From Bacillota bacterium (GTDB taxonomy: Bacteria; Bacillota; Clostridia; Oscillospirales; Oscillospiraceae): 43,405 bases of DNA. The notes beneath the pieces were generated by a model that saw nothing but the letters and a program-made list of their open reading frames with translations, had not been told where the DNA came from and did no database searches. A program made the translations under genes and the position numbers. The number at the start of each line of letters is the position of its first letter. Positions within the stretch are counted from its first letter, which is position 1. Shown in pieces: positions 17,414 to 26,357 of the stretch. The DNA is taken from contig JAQXWB010000030.1 in the NCBI GenBank assembly GCA_029225225.1, forward strand, positions 1 to 43,405, read 5' to 3'.

Positions 17414-17664
17414 TCCGTCACCTCCCGCCATTGTCCGCTCTCGTCCTTGCGGTAGATACTGCTGTATTGAATTTCCGCCTGCTTGAGCGCCTGCTTTGCA
17501 CGCGCCACAGTGTCGCCCCGCACCCGAAGGCTGTAGCCGCAGCCCTGCTGCTGCAATTGCTTCGGCGTGCGCACGGTAAGGCTTTGGATTCCCATCGCCT
17601 CGAGGATGCGGCTGCCTCGCATTGCCGTCGTCACGGAGCGGAAGGTAAAATAATCGTCATACAT
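17410..17664 (-). CDS. DUF3343 (putative Se/S carrier-like) protein
   Basis: An 84-residue protein with the family layout: MYDDYFTFRSVTTAM start, then RTPKQLQQQGCGYSLRV with the conserved Cys in a GCGY loop. The ATG at 17664 has GGGAGGGG upstream; an in-frame ATG at 17682 precedes that site and is less likely. DUF3343 proteins are annotated as putative Se/S carriers, and the direct overlap with a desulfurase-like gene suggests this Cys accepts the sulfur or selenium. It is the first gene of the long minus-strand array visible here. Confidence 0.85.
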   Translation of the reverse strand: MYDDYFTFRSVTTAMRGSRILEAMGIQSLTVRTPKQLQQQGCGYSLRVRGDTVARAKQALKQAEIQYSSIYRKDESGQWREVTE

Positions 17665-17870
17665 TGAAGCAACCCCTCCCATACCATCGTATGGTTCACC
17701 GCCTCATTTTGACACGCCCCGCCAAAAAACGACTGCCCGTCTTTGAAAGTTTTTACACAACTTAATACAAACTTAATTTCTTTTGGGTTATAATTTTAAC
17801 AATTCTCGGGTAGGATATAAGTGTACTTGATGATTCTCTTTTTCATTTTCCCCTCTATATTATACGGATT

Positions 17871-17910
17871 CCGCAGACAAGCGACCCTTGTCTGCGGTTT
17901 TCTTTGCTTT
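17871..17910 (+). terminator. Rho-independent terminator-like hairpin
   Basis: An 11-bp perfect stem (17871-17881 with 17887-17897) is followed by a T-rich run, TTTTCTTTGCTTT. No plus-strand gene ends just before it, so it would stop a short transcript begun near the TATAAT at 17789. Confidence 0.6.
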
Positions 17911-17936
17911 ACAGCTTCTCTTTTCCATGATATAAT
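17908..17936 (+). promoter_or_regulatory. Sigma-A-type promoter
   Basis: TTTACA (17908-17913) and TATAAT (17931-17936) are separated by 17 bp. It points toward the membrane-protein gene at 18235, with a repeat element between the promoter and the gene. Confidence 0.6.
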
Positions 17937-17974
17937 GCGGAATAATGAAAGAGCGCTCCGCACAAATTCAGCCC

Positions 17975-18212
17975 CTGTAGGACGGGGACATGTCCCCGCC
18001 GGTGCGGGAACGACCAAGTATGTACAAAGAAGGTTCGTAGATTGCCACGTCGCTGCGCTCCTCGCAATGACAGTTGGGCCGGCCTTTCCGTGTCATTGCG
18101 TGGGCGCCTGCACCCGTGGCAATCTCATACAGGAACTATCAACTGCATACAAACCTATCCCCCGTACCGTCTGCCGCTTCGCGGTCGGCGGGGACACATG
18201 TCCCCGCACTGC
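17975..18212. repeat. Degraded copy of the interspersed MITE-like repeat
   Basis: It begins CTGTAGGACGGGGACATGTC, close to the terminal repeat of the 194-bp element at 38889. It contains an internal GATTGCCACG...TCGCAATGACA palindrome (about 18040-18073) and a partner in opposite orientation (about 18092-18126), and ends in a second GGGGACACATGTCCCC palindrome. The overall order is the same as in the intact copy, with more divergence. Confidence 0.65.
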
Positions 18213-18234
18213 ATTCACTGTTCCGTTAAAGGTG

Positions 18235-18801
18235 GTGTTTCTAACGAAATTTACTGTCAAACCGAACAACGGTTTTGCCGTTGCTTCCATGCTGCTGATG
18301 GCGCTTTCCGCTGTGCTGCGGCTGATTTATTATCCGCAAAAAGCTCTCTCCTGCCCGGAGGCGTGGCTCTATCTGTACTTACCTCTGCTCTCTGTCGTGC
18401 TGTTTATCGTTTTTCTGCTCCTATGGGGCAAACGGACGCTTGTGCCGTTGTGCCTCCCTGTCACAGGAGGCGTAGCGTTTTTCATCCTCAAGGCATTCAC
18501 CTTTGCCTCGCCGCAGCACACGGCGCTGTGCTGCGTGCTGTATACGGCCGTACTGGTGCTGACCTGTCTGATCTTCTGCGGCATTCTGCGGATCAAATGC
18601 CTGCTCTATCCCCTGTTCGCTCTGCCGCTGCTCGTCCATGCGGCAATGGATATCCATGAGCTGTTCTTTGCCGCCGAGCGCACGCCGCTTTCGGAATTTC
18701 CGCCCGAGGCATCGGTGCTGTGCATCATGGCCGCCCTGCTCTGCCTCGCCATTGCGATGCAACAGCCCAGCCGATCGACTGATAAGGGAGACGCTTCATG
18801 A
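18235..18801 (+). CDS. Small multi-pass membrane protein, unknown function
   Basis: About 188 residues, largely hydrophobic, with about five or six membrane segments (for example MLLMALSAVLRLIYYP, LYLPLLSVVLFIVFLLLW, VLYTAVLVLTCLIFCGIL and a last one near the C-terminus). I do not recognise a named family. The start is uncertain: GTG at 18235 follows AAAGG too closely, and ATG at 18289 has no clear ribosome site. The frame is open upstream to 17821 but that part reads through a terminator hairpin and a repeat, so I do not include it. The stop codon lies inside the loop of a hairpin. Confidence 0.55.
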   Translation: MFLTKFTVKPNNGFAVASMLLMALSAVLRLIYYPQKALSCPEAWLYLYLPLLSVVLFIVFLLLWGKRTLVPLCLPVTGGVAFFILKAFTFASPQHTALCCVLYTAVLVLTCLIFCGILRIKCLLYPLFALPLLVHAAMDIHELFFAAERTPLSEFPPEASVLCIMAALLCLAIAMQQPSRSTDKGDAS

Positions 18802-18813
18802 AAAGCGTCTCCC
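18786..18813 (+). terminator. Hairpin at end of membrane gene (copy 1)
   Basis: GGGAGACGCTT and AAGCGTCTCCC pair around a small loop that contains the TGA of the membrane gene. Only TT follows, so termination by this copy alone would be weak. An identical hairpin recurs at 18993-19020. Confidence 0.5.
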
Positions 18814-18840
18814 TTCAGCGTGTCGAAAAAGTCCCCGCCG

Positions 18841-18965
18841 TGTCATTGCGAGGAGCGAAGCGACGTGGCAATCTAATAAAAAAGTTTCGTATTCGCCGGA
18901 ATACATACAAGATGCTAAATGATTCTGCGAGATTGCCACGACCCCTTCGGGGTCTCGCAATGACA
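18841..18965. repeat. Paired REP-like palindromes of the interspersed family
   Basis: TGTCATTGCGAGGAGCGAAG begins one unit at 18841 and GATTGCCACGACCCCTTCGG begins the opposite-facing unit at 18931. Both are imperfect palindromes ending in GGCAATC or GCAATGACA. The pair is enclosed by imperfect inverted ends (about 18814-18833 and 18970-18993) and by two identical terminator-like hairpins. Confidence 0.65.
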
Positions 18966-18992
18966 AAACTGTAGTTTTTTTGACAGTCTGAA

Positions 18993-19020
18993 GGGAGACG
19001 CTTCATGAAAAGCGTCTCCC
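18993..19020. terminator. Hairpin between membrane gene and proS (copy 2)
   Basis: Same GGGAGACGCTT/AAGCGTCTCCC stem as at 18786, followed on the plus strand by TTGTTGATTTCCTT. It lies just after the proS stop on the opposite strand and may serve convergent transcripts, though the minus-strand T-run is poor. Confidence 0.5.
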
Positions 19021-19032
19021 TTGTTGATTTCC

Positions 19033-20469
19033 TTAATAAGCCACGCCCCAATAGATCATGGTCTTTGCTTCTCTGCCGCAGATTGCGCACTTGTCTCCGA
19101 GCTTCTCCTGCGCGAAGGGCATGCAGCGGCTGGACATACCTGCTTCTTCCTTCATGCGGTTCTCGCAAGCCTCATCGCCGCACCACATCGTGCGGATGAA
19201 GCCGCCGTGCTCCTGCTGCAAACGCTTTGCCTCCTCGAGCGTTTCGGCGTCATAGATATGGTCGGTCAGGTTCTTTTTCGCCTTCTCGAACATGCCTTGG
19301 TGTACGGCGTCCAAAAGCTCCGCCGCTTTCGTCTCCAGCTCGTCGAGGCTGACAAAGGTCTTTTCGCCGTTGTCGCGGCGGACGAGAACGCACTGGTTAT
19401 TCTCGATGTCCTTCGGCCCCAGCTCCAAGCGCAGCGGCACGCCCTTCATCTCATACTCGGCGAACTTCCAGCCGGGGCTTTGCTCGCTCTCGTCGATCTT
19501 CACCCGCACACCTGCCGCTTTCAAGCGCTCTGCGACCTCCCGCGCCTTGTCTAAAACGCCCTCCTTATGCATCGCAATCGGGATGACCACGAGCTGCACG
19601 GGCGCGATCTTCGGCGGCAGCACCAAGCCGCTGTTGTCGCCGTGGGTCATGATAATGCCGCCGATCAGGCGGGTGGAAACGCCCCACGAGGTCTGATGCG
19701 GGAATGCCTGCTGGTTGTTCTTATCGGTAAAATGAATGTCAAACGCTTTGGCAAAGCCGTCGCCGAAATAGTGGGAGGTGCCCGCCTGCAGCGCCTTGCG
19801 GTCATGCATCATGCACTCGATGGTATAGGTTGCCTCCGCACCGTTGAATTTTTCCTTGTCGGTCTTTTTGCCGCGCGTGACGGGCATGGCAAGCACATTT
19901 TCGCAGAAGTCCGCGTAGACATTGAGCATCCGCTCGGTCTCCTCGCGGGCTTCCTCCGCGGTCGCGTGCATGGTATGCCCCTCCTGCCAGAGGAATTCGC
20001 GGTGGCGCAGGAAGGGGCGGCTGGTCTTCTCCCAGCGCAGAACGCTGCACCACTGGTTATACATCTTCGGCAGGTCGCGCCACGAATGGATGATATCGCG
20101 GTAGTGTTCGCAGAACAGCGTCTCCGAAGTCGGACGGATGCAGTAGCGCTCCTCCAACTTATCGTTGCCGCCCATTGTGACCCACGCGCACTCCGGCGCG
20201 AAGCCCTCGACATGATCCTTCTCCTTTTGCAGCAGGGATTCCGGGATCAGCATGGGCATATAAACATTTTCCGCGCCCGTCTTCTTAAACTCCGCATCCA
20301 AGAGCTTCTGGATGTTCTCCCAGATCGCATAGCCGTAGGGGCGGTAAATGAACATGCCTTTGATAGAGGAGTAGTCGATCAGCTCCGCCTTTTTGCACAC
20401 ATCGGTGTACCACTGGGCAAAATCGACCTCCATATCCGTAATTTGCTCAACCTTCTTTTCCTTCGCCAT
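19033..20469 (-). CDS. proS: Prolyl-tRNA synthetase, short (archaeal/eukaryotic-type)
   Basis: Charges tRNA-Pro. The 478-residue protein lacks the editing insertion of the long bacterial type and carries the ProS type-3 features: class II motif 2 region ([20 protein letters not shown]), motif 3 near the middle, an anticodon-binding domain, and a C-terminal zinc-like Cys set (CGDEAC...CAICG) ending in IYWGVAY. AAAGGAAG lies about ten bases before the ATG. A TATAAT lies about 45 bp upstream on the same strand, leaving a leader too short for a T-box. Confidence 0.97.
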   Translation of the reverse strand: MAKEKKVEQITDMEVDFAQWYTDVCKKAELIDYSSIKGMFIYRPYGYAIWENIQKLLDAEFKKTGAENVYMPMLIPESLLQKEKDHVEGFAPECAWVTMGGNDKLEERYCIRPTSETLFCEHYRDIIHSWRDLPKMYNQWCSVLRWEKTSRPFLRHREFLWQEGHTMHATAEEAREETERMLNVYADFCENVLAMPVTRGKKTDKEKFNGAEATYTIECMMHDRKALQAGTSHYFGDGFAKAFDIHFTDKNNQQAFPHQTSWGVSTRLIGGIIMTHGDNSGLVLPPKIAPVQLVVIPIAMHKEGVLDKAREVAERLKAAGVRVKIDESEQSPGWKFAEYEMKGVPLRLELGPKDIENNQCVLVRRDNGEKTFVSLDELETKAAELLDAVHQGMFEKAKKNLTDHIYDAETLEEAKRLQQEHGGFIRTMWCGDEACENRMKEEAGMSSRCMPFAQEKLGDKCAICGREAKTMIYWGVAY

Positions 20470-20585
20470 TTCTGTATATCTTCCTTTCCCGCGCGGCGGC
20501 GGCAGTCATTCACTGATATTATAACACCTTTGTCAAGGGGCAGCATAAAATGGAGTGCGAAGTTTTCTCCGAAGGAGGCAGCCCT

Positions 20586-20738
20586 ATGGTGCAGTTCACC
20601 GTTACTCTTGATCCCGTGGTCGCAGAATTCTATCGGCGCGTCGCGGAGCTGACGGATATTCCTGTGGAAACCGTGCTTTCCGACGCGCTTTTTAAGCTCG
20701 CGGGCGAGCTATCGCTGGAGGCGACGCGGAAAAAGTAG
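20586..20738 (+). CDS. 50-residue protein, possible ribbon-helix-helix
   Basis: ATG at 20586 has an excellent AGGAGG seven bases upstream, which decides the start over an in-frame ATG at 20550. The product begins MVQFTVTLDPVVAEFYRRVA, a beta strand followed by two helices, resembling the size and layout of ribbon-helix-helix DNA-binding proteins. No partner toxin is adjacent. The serine dehydratase gene follows after 69 bp with its own promoter. Coding status is likely from the ribosome site; function is a guess. Confidence 0.55.
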   Translation: MVQFTVTLDPVVAEFYRRVAELTDIPVETVLSDALFKLAGELSLEATRKK

Positions 20739-20747
20739 TTTCCGTCA

Positions 20748-20776
20748 TTGTATTTTCCGCAAGAACCTGTTATAAT
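20748..20776 (+). promoter_or_regulatory. Promoter of the serine dehydratase-ychF pair
   Basis: TTGTAT (20748-20753) and a perfect TATAAT (20771-20776) are 17 bp apart. The start codon lies 32 bp downstream of the -10. Confidence 0.55.
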
Positions 20777-20807
20777 GTAACCAACTACAGAGACAGAGGT
20801 GAATCGG

Positions 20808-22019
20808 ATGAAATCAATCCGTGATGTTTACAAGATCGGCAAGGGGCCGTCCAGCTCACATACCATCGGTCCCGAGCGTGCCGCGAAGCTGTTTTTGCAG
20901 CGTTATCCGGATGCCGAACGTTACCGCGTCACGTTGTACGGCTCCCTTTGCAAGACCGGACGCGGGCACGGCACAGACCGCGTGCTTTTGGAGGTGCTGG
21001 GTAAGGAGCGCACGGAGATTGTCTTCTGCGACTACACAACCGAGCAGCTTCCCCACCCGAACACAATGGATTTCTTCGCCTATCAGGGCGAGGAGCAGGT
21101 CGGCTTCCTGCGCGTGCTCTCCATCGGCGGCGGCGACATCGTCGTGGACGGGGAGCCGCAGTCCGAAGCCGAGGAGGTTTACCCCGAAAACTCCTTCGCG
21201 GAGATTCAGCAGTTTTGTGCGTGGCGCTATATCTCGCTGAGTGAGTACGTCGAACTGAACGAGGGGCCCGAAATTTGGGACTTCCTCGCGGAGATCTGGC
21301 GGGCGATGAAGCGTTCGGTCGCCGTGGGTCTGCATACGGAGGGCGTTCTCCCCGGCGGTCTGAATGTCATGCGCAAGGCGCGGCATCTGTTCATGCAGGA
21401 GAAGGAAAACGAGCTGCCGCAGGTGCGCGAGCTGCGCATCGTCTGCTCCTATGCCTTTGCCGTCTCCGAGGAAAATGCCGGCAACGGCACAATCGTCACC
21501 GCTCCGACCTGCGGCAGCGCAGGCGTCCTGCCCGCCGTCCTTCTGTATATGCAGGAGCGGCATGACATCCCCGACGAAAAGGTATTGCAGGCACTTGCCG
21601 TGGCGGGTCTGTTCGGCAGCCTTGTCAAGCGCAACGCGTCGATCTCCGGCGCGGAGTGCGGCTGTCAGGCAGAGATAGGCACCGCCTGCTCCATGGCAGC
21701 CGCCGCCCTCTGCACCCTCATGGACAAGTCCATCGCCGAGACGGAATACGCCGCCGAGGTCGCCATGGAGCACCAGCTCGGTCTGACCTGTGATCCCATT
21801 TGCGGGCTTGTGCAGATTCCGTGCATCGAGCGCAACGCCGTCGCCGCCAAGCGCGCAATGGATGCGTTCAACCTCTCCTCCTTCCTCTGCGGCTCGAGAA
21901 ACATCAGCTTTGACATGGTTGTGCGCACGATGAAGGAGACGGGTCAGCACATCAGCGCCAGCTACCGCGAAACCTCCGAGGGCGGTCTTGCCAAGCTCTA
22001 CAACCGCCGCATGACATAA
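20808..22019 (+). CDS. sdaA: L-serine ammonia-lyase (single-chain, Fe-S)
   Basis: Deaminates L-serine to pyruvate and ammonia with a [4Fe-4S] cluster. The N-terminal beta-type domain carries GKGPSSSHTIGP (about 12-23) and the C-terminal alpha-type domain carries APTCGSAGVLPA, ECGCQAE and LTCDPICGLVQIPCIERN, which supply the cluster cysteines. It has 403 residues with both domains fused, unlike the split SdaAA/SdaAB of many Bacillota. ATG 20808 follows GAGGTG; a GTG at 20799 is the discarded alternative. It lies 19 bp before ychF. Confidence 0.94.
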   Translation: MKSIRDVYKIGKGPSSSHTIGPERAAKLFLQRYPDAERYRVTLYGSLCKTGRGHGTDRVLLEVLGKERTEIVFCDYTTEQLPHPNTMDFFAYQGEEQVGFLRVLSIGGGDIVVDGEPQSEAEEVYPENSFAEIQQFCAWRYISLSEYVELNEGPEIWDFLAEIWRAMKRSVAVGLHTEGVLPGGLNVMRKARHLFMQEKENELPQVRELRIVCSYAFAVSEENAGNGTIVTAPTCGSAGVLPAVLLYMQERHDIPDEKVLQALAVAGLFGSLVKRNASISGAECGCQAEIGTACSMAAAALCTLMDKSIAETEYAAEVAMEHQLGLTCDPICGLVQIPCIERNAVAAKRAMDAFNLSSFLCGSRNISFDMVVRTMKETGQHISASYRETSEGGLAKLYNRRMT

Positions 22020-22038
22020 GAAAAGGAAGGTACATCAT

Positions 22039-23136
22039 ATGAAATTAGGTATCGTCGGACTGCCGAATGTCGGCAAATCCACATTGTTTAATGCCATTAC
22101 CAATGCGGGCATTCCCGCGGACAATTATGCGTTCTGCACCATTGAGCCGAATGTCGGCGTTGTTGCCGTACCGGACGAGCGGCTGGAGTGGCTGCGGGAT
22201 TTGCACAACCCGAAGAAATTCACCCCCGCCGTGATCGAATTCGTCGATATCGCGGGACTGGTCAAGGGCGCGTCGAAGGGCGAGGGCTTGGGCAACAAGT
22301 TCCTCTCCAACATCCGCACAACTGACGCGATTATCCATGTCGTGCGCTGCTTTGACGATTCCAATGTCACCCATGTGGAGGGCAGCACCGATCCCCTGCG
22401 CGACATCGACATCATCAATTTGGAGCTGATCTTCTCGGATGTTGAGATGTGCGAACGCCGTCTGGACAAGGCGCAGAAAGCAGCAAAGGGCGGCGACAAG
22501 CGCTTTTTGCATGAGATTGAGGTATTTCAGGGACTGCTTGCCCACCTGAACGAGGGAAAACTCGCCCGCACCTATGAATGCTCGGATGACGACCGCGTCC
22601 TGATCGCCACGAGCGATCTTCTGACGCTCAAGCGTACGATCTACGCCGCTAACATCTCCGAGGCAGAGGTGGAAGCCCCTGAAAACAACCCCTATTTTCA
22701 ACAGGTCAAGCAGCTTGCGGACGCCGAGGGCTCTTTGGTTTTGCCGATCTGCGCAAAGCTCGAAGCGGACATCGCGGAGCTGGACGACCCAGAGGAAAAG
22801 GCAATGTTCATGGAGGAGCTGGGGCTGAAGGAGTCCGGCTTAGACCGTCTCATCAAGGCGAGCTATGACCTGCTCGGTCTGATCTCCTTCCTCACCGCGG
22901 GCAGCGACGAATGCCGCGCGTGGACGATCCGCAAGGGTACGAAAGCCCCGCAGGCGGCAGGCAAGATCCACAGCGATTTTGAACGCGGCTTCATCCGCGC
23001 GGAGGTCATCGCCTTTGAGGATATGAAGGCCTGCGGCACGATGGCAGCGGCAAAGGCAAAGGGCTTAGTCCGCAGTGAGGGCAAGGAATACGTCATGAAG
23101 GACGGCGACATCGTCAACTTCCTGTTCAATGTCTAA
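22039..23136 (+). CDS. ychF: Ribosome-binding ATPase YchF
   Basis: Universally conserved Obg-family P-loop protein that prefers ATP and binds ribosomes. The 365-residue product has G1 GLPNVGKSTLFNA at the N-terminus, the DIAGLVKGASKGEGLGN segment, a coiled insertion and a C-terminal TGS domain ending in GDIVNFLFNV. AAGGAAGG precedes the ATG. It is the second gene after the serine dehydratase. Its transcript probably ends at the strong terminator at 23369. Confidence 0.97.
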   Translation: MKLGIVGLPNVGKSTLFNAITNAGIPADNYAFCTIEPNVGVVAVPDERLEWLRDLHNPKKFTPAVIEFVDIAGLVKGASKGEGLGNKFLSNIRTTDAIIHVVRCFDDSNVTHVEGSTDPLRDIDIINLELIFSDVEMCERRLDKAQKAAKGGDKRFLHEIEVFQGLLAHLNEGKLARTYECSDDDRVLIATSDLLTLKRTIYAANISEAEVEAPENNPYFQQVKQLADAEGSLVLPICAKLEADIAELDDPEEKAMFMEELGLKESGLDRLIKASYDLLGLISFLTAGSDECRAWTIRKGTKAPQAAGKIHSDFERGFIRAEVIAFEDMKACGTMAAAKAKGLVRSEGKEYVMKDGDIVNFLFNV

Positions 23137-23154
23137 TCCCCGCAGATTTTAACC

Positions 23155-23340
23155 CTGTAGAGCGGGGACATGTCCTAGGCCGGTGCAGGAACCACCGACT
23201 GCATACCAGCCGACGGCACGAGATTGCCACGACCAGTGTGCGCACTGGTCTCGCAATGACAGACAGGGTAACCTATTATGTCATTGCGAGGAGCGCAGCG
23301 ACGCGGCAATCCCGTGCAGGCACCGATGTAACATATGCAG
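23155..23340. repeat. Interspersed repeat copy downstream of ychF
   Basis: It starts CTGTAGAGCGGGGACATGTC, then carries GATTGCCACGACCAGTGTGC... (23224-23258) and the opposite-facing GTCATTGCGAGGAGCGCAGC... (23280-23312). The right terminal palindrome is not recognisable, so this copy is truncated or diverged. It sits between ychF and its terminator. Confidence 0.65.
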
Positions 23341-23368
23341 GTGCGGATAGACGACCCGCATCAAGAAT

Positions 23369-23407
23369 CGCCGGGCTGACGAAAGCGTCAGCCCGGCGAG
23401 TTTTTTT
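23369..23407 (+). terminator. Strong rho-independent terminator
   Basis: A 13-bp perfect GC-rich stem (23369-23381 with 23386-23398) with an AAAG loop is followed by seven T. It ends plus-strand transcription from the ychF side; the minus-strand gene stops at 23406, so it may also act in reverse, but with a poorer T-run. Confidence 0.85.
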
Positions 23408-26357
23408 ATCTTTTCACAATGTTCTCAATATAGCGCATTAAGATCGTCGCGACCTGCGCTCTGGTGGCGTTGCCTTGGGGCAGGAGCTTGCCGTCGGAGC
23501 CGTTGATGATTCCCTCGCCGACCGTCCATAGCACCGCTTCTTTGGCATAGCCGCTGATCTTGTTCGCGTCAGGGAAGCTGCTGAGGTCGCCGCGCTTGCT
23601 TGTGTCGATGCCCTTCTTCTGTGCGTAGCGGAACAGGATCGCCGCCATTTGTTCGCGCGTGATCTTACCCTCCGGGTCGAATTTGCCATTGCCGACGCCG
23701 TTGACCACACCATTCGCCGCAGCCCACGCGACCGCGTCGATGTACCAGCCGCCGTTCTTTGCGTTCACATCCGAGAAGGTATTTTGATATCCCTTCGGCT
23801 GTCCTTCATACCGCCACAGCACCGTCACCAGCATCGCGCGGGTCATGGCCGTCTCCGGCTCGAAGGTATTCGCGCTCGTGCCGCCGAACAGCCCGTGGGT
23901 CACGGCGTAATCCACATACGGATGATACCATTCCTTGGTATTGACATCCACAAACTTCCCACTCGGGCAGTCCGCGCCGCCGTCACACGCCCCCTCTTTC
24001 ATCCCGCAACGGCTGCAAATGCCGTTTACCATATTGTGTCCGAGCGCGGCGAGATAGTTATCCCGATAGCTGTCGCCGCAGGCGCAGGTGTGAAGCGTAT
24101 AGCCCTGCTCTGTGCAGGTTGGAGATATCACCGTTGTCGTATAGCTGTGCTCGTGACCCTGCTGTTCGTTCGTGTCCTTGTACAGCCGCAGCTCGCAACG
24201 GCGGCAGTAATAGAGATAGCGCGCAACACCGTAGTCAACATATGCAGGATCGTCCAAAGCGGTTATGACCCAATTATGCCCCAGCGCGGCGGTCTGCGTC
24301 GGCTTTGTGAGCTGCTCACCGCAGGCGGCACAATGGCTGCCTCCTGTATAGCCGGGGCGGGTGCAGGTAGCGTCAATGGCAGCATTGGCGGTTACCTTGT
24401 GGCTGGCGGCAGCCGTCTTGCCGCTCACCTCGACGTAACCGCAAAGGGTGCAGGTCTTGCGGGTGAAGCCGCCGGTCTGACAGGTGGCGCTGAAAGTCTC
24501 CGTGACATATTTGTGGGAGGTGCAGCCCGCATTCGCGCGGAAGGTGATGCCGTTTTCGTTGGCATAGGTCTCCGCCGCAGTACCACTCGTGCCGTAGATT
24601 ACAAAACCCGGGATAGTCTCGCTGCCGCCGAAGGGGTTATCCGGATCCGGCGGATAATAGCCGAGGCAATGCGATCCGAGATAGGTCACACTTTCGGGGA
24701 TTGTAACGCCCTTGCCCGCGCCGTAGGAGAAGAAAGCGCTCTCCTCCAGCACGCGCAGGCCGTCATTCAGATGGATTGCCTTCAGGACGCCCGAGGAGAA
24801 GGCGTTCTCGCCGACGGTTCGCACCGTATCGGGCAGGACGATAGCTTCACAGGCGTGCGCGTTAAAGGCGACATCCCCGATGTACTGCACGCCGCCCAAG
24901 TTGATTGACCACAGGTTGACGCAATTGGCAAAAGCGTTCATATCCACACAGGTGCAGCTTTCCGGCAGGACAAGGCCGATCAGATTCGGCTGCTCATATT
25001 CCCATGTCCGTGTGCGGTGCTCAAAGATATAGTAGGGCGTAACGGCAGTGGTGCCGGGCTTGAGGGCGAGGACGGTGTTTTTCGGCATATCGCCCTTATA
25101 GGTGTAGGCGACAGAACCGAAATAGACCGGGCCATCTGGCCGGTCGTGATACCAGCCGGTGTTTTCCAGCGCGCACAGACCGATTCGGCGGACGCTCTTG
25201 GGCAGGTCGCCGAAATCTGCCAGCGCGGGGCAGTCTTTGAAGCAGTCATCACCCAGCGTTCTGACATTCTTGCCGCCTTTGACAGAGCGCAGACTGCCGC
25301 AGCCGGACAGCGCGCCGGTGCCGATTTCCACCAGCGAGTCGGGCAGGGTGACACTTTCGAGCGCCGTGCAGTTGCTCAATGCACCATCCGCGAGGATGCG
25401 GACATTTTTGAGATCAATCGTCTTGAGGAGAGCGCTGCCGATCGGGCCGCGCACCTCCAATACATCTTCGGGCAGAACAAGGCTTTGCGTCCTGCCGATG
25501 CAGACACCGTATAGCGTCCGGTTGCCCTTCGGGATGCTGAGATTTTTGATTTGATTGCAGTTGGAGAAGCAGTTTTCTGCCAGAACCGCCGTCTGCGGAA
25601 GCTTGATCTCGGTCAGATTGGACATTCCGTGGATGTCAATGTAATCCACGCTCTCCGGTACGGTCAGCTTGGTAATACCGCAGTATTCCGCACCGGCGTA
25701 CTGAATCGTGAGGGATTTCAGTCCGTCGGGAAGCACCAGCTCGTTTACGCCCTGTAAATAGTATTCGAGGTACACGGTTTTTGTGCCCGGACGGACGGTC
25801 ACCTTGGCGGGGTAGTCGCTCTTATAGCCAAGGAACACGCTGCCGCAGTAGATCGCCGCGTTGTCCGGCAGAGCATAATAATATTCTGTCTCGCCGATGT
25901 CACCCAGCGTGATCTTGGTCAGCGAGTTGGGGAAGGTGATCTGCGCCAGTGCCTCGCAGCCATTAAAGACACACTCCATACACTCGGTCAGCCCTTTCGG
26001 CAAAACGACGCTCGTCAGCGCCTCGCAGTCACGGAACGCACTGTAACCCAGCGTCTTCAGTCCCTCATGCAGCGTAAGGGACTTGAGCGCCGTGCAGCCG
26101 GAGAAGGCGTTGTCGCCGATCAGTGCAGCGCTGCCCGGAATGTCCACGGCAGTCAGCGCTTCACAATCGAAAAATGCATAGCTGCCGATCTCCCACACGC
26201 CGGACGGAATGGTGACACCGGTGATTTCCGCGCCCCAGAACGCCTCTGCGCCGATGGTCTTGACGGAATCGGGAATGACGGGCGTTTTGCTTGTGCCCTT
26301 ATAGGCCAAAAGCTGCCCCTGCCAGACGAGAAAATCCGAGGCGCTGTCGTCATATAG
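23406..26357 (-). pseudogene. BspA-like LRR/SLH surface protein, C-terminal part
   Basis: Downstream part of a large secreted protein, in the same frame as the upstream part and separated from it only by a TGA at 26358-26360. It contains many BspA-type leucine-rich repeats (pattern AFxxCxxLxxxxxPxxVxxIGxxAF) up to about two thirds of its length. A Cys-rich region with repeated GYT...C.CG...ALGH units follows, then three S-layer homology domains in the last 190 residues (FVDVNTKEWYHPYVDYA, FSDVNAKNGGWYIDAVAWA, FPDANKISGYAKEAVLWT). A TTG at 26309 could restart translation but would give a protein without a signal peptide. SLH domains normally anchor to pyruvylated wall polymers. Confidence 0.85.

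Larger units (their letters stand above)
17665..18234. other. Intergenic region with promoter, hairpin and repeat
   Basis: This 570-bp interval separates the minus-strand array from a plus-strand membrane gene. It holds an AT-rich stretch (17760-17870) with a TATAAT at 17789-17794, a terminator-like hairpin (17871-17910), a good sigma-A-type promoter (17908-17936) and a degraded copy of the interspersed repeat (17975-18212). The frame of the downstream membrane gene happens to stay open through the repeat, but the translated repeat does not look like protein. Confidence 0.6.

Noticed and set aside
17821-18234. N-terminal extension of the small membrane protein
   Set aside because: The open frame passes through a terminator hairpin, a promoter and a repeat element, and the translated repeat is Gly/Arg/Cys-rich without protein character.
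20470-20520. T-box leader for proS
   Set aside because: The likely leader is under 60 nt, with no specifier loop or T-box sequence.
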